NCBI RefSeq assembly: GCF_020711255.1
Contig: NZ_JAJFAW010000034.1
Span: forward strand, 1 to 44,875
Direction of reading: 5' to 3'
Length of the DNA stretch: 44,875 nucleotides
Source of the DNA: Hymenobacter plasmatis
GTDB lineage: Bacteria; Bacteroidota; Bacteroidia; Cytophagales; Hymenobacteraceae
Positions 32,599-40,600 of the stretch are shown piece after piece (the first letter of the stretch is position 1; every line of letters starts with the position of its first letter). Below the pieces are notes generated by a model. The model was not told where the DNA came from. It saw nothing but the letters and a program-made list of their open reading frames with translations, and searched no databases. Both the position numbers and the translations under genes were made by a program.

Positions 32599-32635
32599 AA
32601 AAAAAGCTGACTCTCACCTTGGAGAGTCAGCTTTA
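32599..32635 (-). terminator. Terminator of intact clpC
   Basis: A 13-bp stem AAAGCTGACTCTC / GAGAGTCAGCTTT with a T-run on the minus strand, about 33 bp after the clpC stop. Its sequence is unlike the terminator beyond the displaced fragment, so the downstream flanks of the two clpC copies are unrelated. Confidence 0.92.
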
Positions 32636-32667
32636 GTTTCTTTAACGGATGAGATTATTAGATTTTA

Positions 32668-35274
32668 CTACTTCTTCGCGTCCGTGTCGGGCGCTTCGGG
32701 CGTTTCGGCCGGGCGCTCGTCGCTGGCGAGGTTCTGGTCTTCGCCGCTCTTCGTTACACTGAACACCAGTTCCTCGGCACCATCCACATAGTCGGCCGTG
32801 ATGACGTCGCCGTGCACCACCTGGGCTTTGAGGATTTCCTCGGCAATCGGGTCTTCGATGTACTTCTGGATGGCGCGGTTCAAGGGGCGGGCGCCATACT
32901 TGGGGTCATAGCCTTTGTCGGCCACAAAATCCTTGGCCTTCTCGGTCAGCTCAACACGGTAGCCCAGGGCCTGCACCCGCGAGAGCAGCTTGCTGAGGCT
33001 GATGTCGATGATTTTGTGGATGTCCTTTTTCTCCAGCGAGTTGAAGACGATAACGTCATCCAAACGGTTGAGGAATTCGGGCGAGAACGTCTTCTTCAGG
33101 GCGTTGGTAATGGTGCCCTTGGTCAGCTCGTCCATGTTCTCCTGGCGGGCCTTGGTACCGAAGCCGATGCCGGCGCCGAAGTCCTGCAGGTCACGCGCCC
33201 CGATGTTCGAGGTCATGATGATGATGGTGTTCCGGAAGTCCACCTTGCGGCCCAGGCCGTCGGTCAGGATACCGTCGTCCAGCACTTGCAGGAGCAGGTT
33301 GTACACGTCCGGGTGCGCCTTCTCAATCTCGTCGAGCAGGATGACCGAGTACGGCTTGCGGCGGATTTTCTCCGTCAGCTGGCCGCCCTCTTCGTAGCCC
33401 ACGTAGCCGGGAGGCGCACCCACCAGGCGCGATACGCTGAACTTCTCCATGTACTCCGACATGTCCACGCGCACCAGCGCATCTTCCTTGTCGAAGAGGT
33501 AGGTAGCCAGCACCTTGGCCAGCTCCGTCTTACCCACGCCCGTTGGGCCGAGGAATACGAACGAGCCAATCGGCTTCTTAGGGTCCTTCAAGCCCACCCG
33601 CGTGCGCTGAATAGCTTTTACGAGCTGCTTAATGGCTTTTTCCTGGCCGATTACCTTGCCTTGCAGCTCCTCGTTCATGTTGAGGAGTTTCTGGCTTTCG
33701 TTCTGGGCCACTCGCGAAACGGGGATGCCGGTCATCATGGCGATAACCTCGGCCACGTTCTCCTCTTTCACCGTGTAGCGCTTCTTCTTGGTTTCCTCTT
33801 CCCAGCCCTTCTTGGCGGCGTCGAGTTGGTCAAGCAGCTTCTTCTCGGTATCGCGGAGCTTGGCAGCTTCCTCGTATTTCTGCGATTTCACCACGCGGTT
33901 TTTCTCGCCCTTGATGTTCTCAATCTGCTCTTCGAGCGTGAGAATGTCCTCGGGCACCACGATGTTGTTGATGTGCACGCGGGCACCGGCCTCGTCGAGA
34001 ATGTCGATGGCCTTGTCCGGCAGGAAACGGTCGCTCATGTAGCGGTCGCTCAGCATCACGCACTGCTCAATGGCCTTGTCGGTGTACACCACGTGGTGGT
34101 GGTCCTGGTACTTGTCCTTGATGTTGTGCAGGATTTCGATGGTCTCCTCAGGCGTGGTGGGGTCCACCATCACCATCTGAAAACGACGGGCCAAGGCGCC
34201 GTCTTTCTCGATGTACTGGCGGTACTCGTCCAGCGTGGTGGCGCCGATGCATTGAATCTCGCCGCGGGCCAAAGCCGGCTTGAACATGTTGGAAGCGTCG
34301 AGCGAGCCCGAAGCACCGCCAGCGCCCACAATGGTGTGCAGCTCGTCGATGAACAGAATCACGTCGGGCGACTTCTCCAGCTCGTTCATCACGGCCTTCA
34401 TGCGCTCTTCAAACTGGCCGCGGTACTTGGTGCCGGCCACCAGCGACGCCAGGTCCAGGGTTACCACGCGCTTGTTGAACAGCACGCGGCTCACCTTCTT
34501 CTGGATGATGCGCAGGGCGAGGCCTTCGGCGATGGCCGTTTTGCCCACGCCGGGCTCACCGATGAGGATGGGGTTATTCTTTTTGCGGCGGCTCAAAATC
34601 TGAGCCACGCGCTCAATTTCTTTTTCGCGGCCCACAATGGGGTCGAGCTTGTCGTCTTCGGCCAGCTTGGTGAGGTCGCGGCCGAAGTTGTCGAGCACCG
34701 GGGTGCGCGATTTTTCGCCCGGCTTCTTGGCCGAAGCGCTGCCGGAGCCGCCGCGTCCGCCGGGGCCCGACGAGCCAAACAGCTTGTCGTTGTCGTCGTC
34801 GTCGGTGTCGGGGCCGGCTTTGGGACTCGGCGAGGCGTTACCATGGTAATCCAGCGAGTCGCGCACAGTTTCGTAGTTCACGTTAAACTTGGAGAGAATT
34901 TGAGAGGAAATGTTGTCCTCGTCCCGCAGGATGGACAACAGCAAGTGTTCGGTGCCGATGATTTCGGACTTGAAGATTTTAGCCTCCAAATAGGTTATTT
35001 TCAACACCTTCTCGGTCTGCTTAGTGAGCGGAATCGAGCCGGTGATGCTGGTGCCCTGGGTCGCGGTGTTGCGCGTGGCCTGCTCAAGCGAAAACTTGAG
35101 CTCATCAATGGACACGCCCAGCTTACGCAAGAGCCCAAGAGCCGTGCCCTCCGCTTCGCGAATCATGCCGAGCAATAAGTGCTCTGTGCCGATATAGTCG
35201 TGGCCGAGACGGATGGCCTCTTCCCGACTGAGGGAAATAACCTCTTTGACGCGGTTTGAGAATTTAGCTTCCAT
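32668..35274 (-). CDS. clpC: ATP-dependent Clp protease ATP-binding subunit ClpC
   Basis: An 868-residue AAA+ unfoldase that feeds proteins to ClpP in the cytoplasm. The start MEAKFSNRVKEVISLSREEA is the canonical ClpC beginning; the frame is open 41 codons further without conserved sequence. Two Clp-N repeats lie at about 1-145, followed by an acidic/Gly-rich linker at about 148-190. The first AAA module has Walker A GEPGVGKT (239-246) and Walker B ILFIDELH. A UVR-like coiled middle domain spans about 445-500. The second AAA module has Walker A GPTGVGKT (576-583). A C-terminal D2 domain and a disordered acidic tail ending DTDAKK close the protein. The last 102 codons are the copy that is duplicated across the adjoining island. 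Confidence 0.96.
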   Translation of the reverse strand: MEAKFSNRVKEVISLSREEAIRLGHDYIGTEHLLLGMIREAEGTALGLLRKLGVSIDELKFSLEQATRNTATQGTSITGSIPLTKQTEKVLKITYLEAKIFKSEIIGTEHLLLSILRDEDNISSQILSKFNVNYETVRDSLDYHGNASPSPKAGPDTDDDDNDKLFGSSGPGGRGGSGSASAKKPGEKSRTPVLDNFGRDLTKLAEDDKLDPIVGREKEIERVAQILSRRKKNNPILIGEPGVGKTAIAEGLALRIIQKKVSRVLFNKRVVTLDLASLVAGTKYRGQFEERMKAVMNELEKSPDVILFIDELHTIVGAGGASGSLDASNMFKPALARGEIQCIGATTLDEYRQYIEKDGALARRFQMVMVDPTTPEETIEILHNIKDKYQDHHHVVYTDKAIEQCVMLSDRYMSDRFLPDKAIDILDEAGARVHINNIVVPEDILTLEEQIENIKGEKNRVVKSQKYEEAAKLRDTEKKLLDQLDAAKKGWEEETKKKRYTVKEENVAEVIAMMTGIPVSRVAQNESQKLLNMNEELQGKVIGQEKAIKQLVKAIQRTRVGLKDPKKPIGSFVFLGPTGVGKTELAKVLATYLFDKEDALVRVDMSEYMEKFSVSRLVGAPPGYVGYEEGGQLTEKIRRKPYSVILLDEIEKAHPDVYNLLLQVLDDGILTDGLGRKVDFRNTIIIMTSNIGARDLQDFGAGIGFGTKARQENMDELTKGTITNALKKTFSPEFLNRLDDVIVFNSLEKKDIHKIIDISLSKLLSRVQALGYRVELTEKAKDFVADKGYDPKYGARPLNRAIQKYIEDPIAEEILKAQVVHGDVITADYVDGAEELVFSVTKSGEDQNLASDERPAETPEAPDTDAKK
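32669..32978. repeat. 310-bp direct repeat, right copy (within clpC)
   Basis: This copy forms the 3' end of the intact clpC. It is 13 bases different from the left copy, all at silent codon positions. The shared boundary reads GCCTGCACCC in both. Confidence 0.95.
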
Positions 35275-35453
35275 GCCAATAAACGTAGTAAAAAAATCAA
35301 ATAGCCCCGCGTCGGGAGTAATACACGCAAAACGGGTTGGGCCGATGTAGCTTGAAAACAAGCGGGCTCGGGCGAAGGTTCGGGCCAAAAACGGCACGTA
35401 AGCACTTAATCTAACGTCGGTGGAAATTTACAGGTTACTGTAATAAATACAGA

Positions 35454-36128
35454 TTATTGTAAATAAGCGCCGGCGGCCGGGCCCTGCGAAAACAGCAGGT
35501 CCAGTACACTTAGCCCAGGCTCAAAACCTGGGCCAAATACTTGCGGGTACGGCCGCACCAGGGGAGGGACTGCCGGACTGTCAGGTTCTACCGCTTTTGT
35601 ATTGGTTTTGGGTGTCAGCCAGTCGCGCCGGTCGGCGATGAGCAGCTGCGTACTAGGAAGACCAAAATTCTCGAGAGAAGGTTGCGCGGAGTAGTCGGGA
35701 AGGTATTCGTCGGTGAGGTGGAGGGGCAGGGTCAGTCGAAAACAACGCAGCAATAACCGCAGGAATTGCAGGTTCAGGTCAAAAAGCAGAGCAGGCTTAC
35801 GTACGTAAATATCGTGCAAGTAGTCGGCATAATACTCAAAATACGGACTGTTGCCGTAGGCCGTCTGCAAGGTGCGCCAGTGCCGGTGAATCCAGTTTTG
35901 CCGGTAGTCGATTTCAATAGCCGAAGAACTCACTTTTTCGGCCCGGTTGCCATCGATAACCGGCACCGTGAGCGGCTGTACCCCCTGCGCCGTGCGAATG
36001 AGGCAGCGGTTGCGGAAAGTCTGCTTGCGGTAGTGCTCGTGGGCTTCCAGTAGAATACCATCGGCACGCAGCAGCTCAGCAAAGAGGGCAGCCGGCGGGT
36101 GGTAGTGCAGTTCGGTGAGGAGAATCAT
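35454..36128 (-). CDS. WbqC-like family protein
   Basis: A 224-residue protein of the WbqC-like family, found in O-antigen and other clusters and thought to act in sugar or amino-sugar biosynthesis; the reaction is not established. The start MILLTELHYHPPAALFAEL is chosen because the 79 codons upstream in frame consist of repeat DNA. Family marks are EHYRKQTFRNRCLI, the LTVPV segment, IEIDYRQNWIHRHWRTLQTA and SPYFEYYADYLHDIY. It ends 180 bp before the clpC start, on the other side of clpC from the glycosyltransferase island, so a link with that island is possible but unproven. Base composition is like the core genome. Confidence 0.85.
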   Translation of the reverse strand: MILLTELHYHPPAALFAELLRADGILLEAHEHYRKQTFRNRCLIRTAQGVQPLTVPVIDGNRAEKVSSSAIEIDYRQNWIHRHWRTLQTAYGNSPYFEYYADYLHDIYVRKPALLFDLNLQFLRLLLRCFRLTLPLHLTDEYLPDYSAQPSLENFGLPSTQLLIADRRDWLTPKTNTKAVEPDSPAVPPLVRPYPQVFGPGFEPGLSVLDLLFSQGPAAGAYLQ

Positions 36129-36184
36129 AGGTGGATGGGGTGGCGGGGAGTAGCTCAAGTGTCGGCTGGCACAAATAACAGCAC

Positions 36185-36368
36185 GTCCTGCTGAGCTTGC
36201 CGAAGCATCTCTACTGCGCCTTTTGTCATGCTGACGCAGGAAGCATCTTATCACGCCTGGGTCGTTCCTCGGTGATAAGATGCTTCCTGCGTCAGCATGA
36301 CAGACGATTAAAGACAGGCGATTGGGATTACTCTCGTAGTAGAGATGCTTCAACAAGCTCAGCATGAC
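36185..36368. repeat. Nested palindromic REP-like element, copy E inside an outer repeat
   Basis: Inner element: perfect 31-bp inverted arms at 36224-36254 and 36272-36302, opening TGTCATGCTGACGCAGGAAG. Outer element: a second pair at 36185-36215 (CTGCTGAGCTTGCCGAAGCA) and 36338-36368 (TGCTTCAACAAGCTCAGCA). One family member therefore sits inside another. It fills most of the 304-bp gap between wbqC-like and the membrane fusion protein gene; no protein gene or terminator is seen there. Confidence 0.9.
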
Positions 36369-36432
36369 GTTCTTCCTGCTTCACGTTTTATTCCGTTCCG
36401 CATTTTATTCTGTGCCTGCTTTATTTCCCCTT

Positions 36433-37614
36433 TTACTCATCACCGCCCTGGCCCTTGCTGCGCTCGGCATCAATGAAATAAGCGCCTTTTACCACAAGGT
36501 GCGTGGTATCAGCCAGCTTATCAAGCGAGCGCACGGCCACTTGGCCTTGGTCGGTGGCGCCGGGGCGTAGGCTGAAGCGGCGGAAGGTGCTGCCCTTCGC
36601 ATCGGTTTTTACCTGGTAATAAGCATAGCTGACTTCGCCGCCGGGCACCAGAGCGTCTTCGGGCAGGGTGCGCTGGGGCGTGCGGCCGGTGAGGATGCGG
36701 GCGCTCACGTACTGGCCAGGGAGCAGGGCCGCCGTGGCAGCGGCATCGGGGCCAGTTTCGTGCAAATGGGCGTGGATGCTGACGGTGTGGCCACCGTCGT
36801 CGAAGGCTTTACCGACCAGGAAAATGGTGGCCGGCAGGGGGCGGGCGTCGGGGCCTTGGGCCGGCACGCGAAACAGGATGTCCTGGCCCTCTTTTACCTT
36901 GGCAATGTCGCGCTCGAAGACTTTAAGCTCCAGGTGTAAATCGGAGCGGTCGACCAGCTCAATCAGCACATCCTGGGGGTTTACAAACTGGCCGGGGTTC
37001 ACCAGCACGGCCTTCACGTAGCCACCGATGGGCGCCGTGAGCGCCACACTGGGCCGGATGTTGCCCGCGCTGATGGCGGCTGGTCGCAGCCCAATGAGCC
37101 GGAGCTGGGCGGCGAGGCTGCCGGCGGCGGCCTGCTCGGTGCGCAGCTCAGAAGTGGCCTGCTGCAGCTTGCGGCGGGCGCCCACGTCCTCATCGGTGAG
37201 GGTTTGTTGGCGGGCGGTTTCCTGCTTGAGAAATACGATGCGGGCCTGGCTTTGGAGGTAGTCCTGCTGCAGCTTGAGGTAGTCGGGGTGGCGCAGGGTG
37301 GCCAGCACGCTGCCGCGCGCCACGTGCTGGCCGGGCAGCACCGGCAGGCGCTCCACGTAGCCGCCCATGATGGCCGTGACGGACACGCGGTGGCTGGGCG
37401 GCACGTCAATCTGGCCGGTGGCCTGCACCTCGGTGCCGAGGTCGCGGCGCGTGAAAGTGCCCAGCTCAATGCCGGCTGCCTGCATCTGGGCCGTGGTAAG
37501 AAACACTTCATTGGGCGCGCGTGGAGGCGGCGCGGGTTTTTCGGCAGCGGTATCGGGCTTGCTGCCGCAGGCGGTGAGAAACAGGCAGCACAATAGAATT
37601 TGTAGGGATTTCAT
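36433..37614 (-). CDS. Heavy-metal RND efflux membrane fusion protein (CusB/CzcB type)
   Basis: A 393-residue periplasmic adaptor that links the inner-membrane pump to the outer-membrane channel. MKSLQILLCCLFLTAC is a lipoprotein signal with Cys16 as the lipid anchor. A barrel-sandwich (lipoyl-like) domain shows VTAIMGGYVERLPVLPGQHV (about 77-97) and ALTAPIGGYVKAVLVNPGQF (about 193-212), with a coiled-coil hairpin between (about 105-180). A beta-barrel and a membrane-proximal domain follow. It is the last gene of the operon, after the RND-TolC fusion. No terminator is obvious before the nested repeat. Confidence 0.92.
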   Translation of the reverse strand: MKSLQILLCCLFLTACGSKPDTAAEKPAPPPRAPNEVFLTTAQMQAAGIELGTFTRRDLGTEVQATGQIDVPPSHRVSVTAIMGGYVERLPVLPGQHVARGSVLATLRHPDYLKLQQDYLQSQARIVFLKQETARQQTLTDEDVGARRKLQQATSELRTEQAAAGSLAAQLRLIGLRPAAISAGNIRPSVALTAPIGGYVKAVLVNPGQFVNPQDVLIELVDRSDLHLELKVFERDIAKVKEGQDILFRVPAQGPDARPLPATIFLVGKAFDDGGHTVSIHAHLHETGPDAAATAALLPGQYVSARILTGRTPQRTLPEDALVPGGEVSYAYYQVKTDAKGSTFRRFSLRPGATDQGQVAVRSLDKLADTTHLVVKGAYFIDAERSKGQGGDE

Positions 37615-37663
37615 GGGGAAGTGTGGGAAAGGAGAAGCAGCGTGAGCAAGGTGATTAACCAGC

Positions 37664-40600
37664 TCAATCGGTGCCGCTCAGCGCCTGAAGGTTGGCCACC
37701 AGCTCGTTGGATAGCCGCAATTGTTCGAAGTAGGCTTCCTGAATTTGCCAGGCGGGCTGGGTATTCACCACGTACTCGACGTACTCGATGTCGCCGGCCC
37801 GAAAGCTTTTTTCGGCGGTGGTCAGAATGAGCCGGGCCTGGGGCAGGCCATAATTCTCGTAGTACAGCAAGGACGCCTGGGCCCGGGTCAGTTGCTGGCG
37901 CAGCGTATTAAGCTGGGTGCCAACCTGCGTGTTGGCGTAGGCCAGCTGCACTTCGGCCGCCTGCTCGCCCAGCTTGGCGGCGGCAATGCGGCTGTGCTGC
38001 ACGCGGCCCAGCAGCGGCACCGCAATGCCCGCCTGGGCTACCTGGAAGCCTTTTTCCTGGTTGATGGTCTGGTTGAAATAGCCGGCCCGCAGGTCGGGCA
38101 GGCGGCGGAGCTTTTCAACCTTGGTGAGCTGCTGGCTAAGGGCGAGCTGCTGCTGGTAGTGGGCGAGGGTGGGGTTGGCCGCGGGGGTGAGGGCGGCGGT
38201 GTCGGCGGGCAGCAGGGTGGCGCGGGGGCTGGCGGTGGTGTCAATATCAGCCAGGTTGGGCTGGCCCAGGAGCAGGGCCAGCTGGCGGCGCTGCACCAGC
38301 AGGTCGGAGCGCAGGGTGGCGAGGCGGTTTTGCAGCTCGCGGGCCCGGGCATCGGCCGATACCTGCTCCAGGCGGTTGGTTTCGCCCACTTTGTAGCGGA
38401 TGGTGGCGGCCCGGGCGGCGCGGCGGTAGAGGCTGTCCTGTCGGCGCAGCAGGGCCACGAGGCGGTAGTTCACCAGCAGGCCGTAGTAGGCCGAACGGAT
38501 GCTGCGGCTTAGCTCACGGCGCTGGGCCCGGGCCCGGATGGCGGCGCCCTCGGCGGTGGTTTGCAGCACCTGGCGCTGGGCAGCGTACACCGTTGGGAAA
38601 GCCGACTGCTGCATGATGTTGAAGCTGTGGTCGGCCAGGGGGCCGGAAATCTGGCCGTACTGGTAGTCGAATGTCAGGCGCGGTAGGTCGAAGCCGGTGC
38701 GGGCCAGAGCGGCCTGCTGCTGGGCCTGCAGGTTGGCGGCCTGCACCAGCGGGCTCTGGGCCAGCCCCATGCTTAGCGCCTGCGAGAGGCTCAGCGGCCC
38801 GCTCACCGGGGCCTTGGTGGGCTGAGACAGCCCAATCTTTGGCAGCAGGGCTGCAACGCAGAACAGCACGATGGCAACGGCCGAAGCGCCCGGCGCGCTG
38901 GTGCCCTTCGAGCCGGGTGGGCGTTGTGTCCCGCCCTGACCAGTCCCGGCTGGCGCCGCGATGAGGGGAGCGGCTGCTTCCGCGGGAAGGGCCGCGGCGC
39001 CGGTCTCTTCCTGCACCTTGGCTTCGTGCCTAGCCTGAGCTTCCTCGGCCGGACTTGGCTCGTCGTCATCCACAAAAAAGGTGTAGAGCACCGGCAGCAC
39101 CACCAGCGTGAGCAGGGTGGCCGTAATCAGCCCGCCAATGACCACCGTGGCCAGCGGCTTCTGCACCTCCGCACCCGCCGAGTTGGACAAGGCCATCGGC
39201 AAAAAGCCCAGCGACGCCACGGATGCCGTGAGCAGCACCGGCCGGAACCGCTCTTCGGTGGCCCGCAGCACCCGCTCGCGCACCGAGGCCACGCCCGCGG
39301 CGGCCAGCTCGTTGAGGCTGGCCACCAGCACGATGCCATTTAGCACAGCCACGCCAAACAGCGCGATAAAGCCCACACCGGCCGAGATGCTGAACGGCAT
39401 GCCGCGCAACCCCAGCGCCAGCACCCCGCCAATGGCCGCCAGCGGAATGCCGGTGAAAATCAGCAGCGCCTCCTTCACCGAGTGGAAGGCCAGAAACAGC
39501 AGCATGAAAATGAGCAGCAGCGACACCGGCACGGCCACCGCCAGCCGGTCTTTGGCGTGGTTCAGATTTTCGAACTGGCCGCCGTAGGCCACGCTGTAGC
39601 CGGGCGGCAGGTGCAGGCCCTGGTGCAGCTTGCCTTGTATTTCCTGCACCAGGCTCTGGATGTCGCGGTTGCGCACGTTCACGCCGATGTTGACGCGGCG
39701 GCGGGCGTCGTCGCGCGAGATTTGGGCAGGGGCGGGCTTCAGAGCCACGGTGGCGACTTCGGACAGCGGCAGCTGGCCGCCGCCGGGCAGCGTCACCAGC
39801 AACTGGTTGAGGTCGTCGGGGCCGCGGCGGTGCAGCGAGTCGAGGCGCAGCACTAGGTCGTAGCGGCGCTCGCCCTCGTACACCTGGCCTGTGGTTTGGC
39901 CAGCAAAGGCGGTTTGCAGCAGCGAGTTGAGCTCGGATACGCGCAGGCCGTGCTGGGCCAGCCGGGCGCGGTCATAGGTCACGCGCAGCTGCGGCAGGCC
40001 AATAACCTGCTCCACTTTGAGGTCGCCCACGCCGGCCAGCGGGCGGATGAGGGCCGCCGCCTCGTCGGCCTTGGCCTTGAGCACGTCGAGGTCGTCGCCG
40101 TAAATCTTGACCGAGATGTCGGACTTCACGCCCGAAATCAGCTCATTAAACCGCATCTGGATGGGCTGCTGGAATTCCAGGCTCACGCCGGGCACGCCGG
40201 CCAGGGCGGCCTGCATCTTGTTGGCCAGCTCTTCGCGGCTGCGGGCGCTGGTCCACTCGGCGCGGTCTTTCAGAATAACCATCTGGTCGGAATCTTCCAG
40301 CGACATGGGGTCGGTGGGGATTTCCGAGGTGCCAATTTTGCCCACCACCTGAATGACTTCCGGGAACTTGCTTTTCAGAATGCGCTGAATGCGGCTGGTG
40401 AGCAGGATGCTTTCGTCGAGCGACGAGCCGGGCGACAGGGTCACGTTCACCGCAAAGTCGCCCTCGTCGAGCTGGGGAATAAACTCGCCGCCCATGCGCG
40501 AAAACACCAGGCCGCCCAGCCCCAGCAGCGCCACCGCCACGGCCACCACCAGCCAGCGGGCCCCCAGCGCCGCCCCAATCACGGGGGCATACCGCCGGTG

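Noticed and set aside
27903..32668. Integrase or transposase within the polysaccharide island
   Set aside because: All frames of useful length were accounted for by the four glycan genes; no recombinase motif was seen.
32812..35178. 788-codon open frame on the plus strand opposite clpC
   Set aside because: It is antisense to a fully conserved ClpC. Its peptide is Leu/His/Val-rich low-complexity sequence, as GC-rich coding strands often give.
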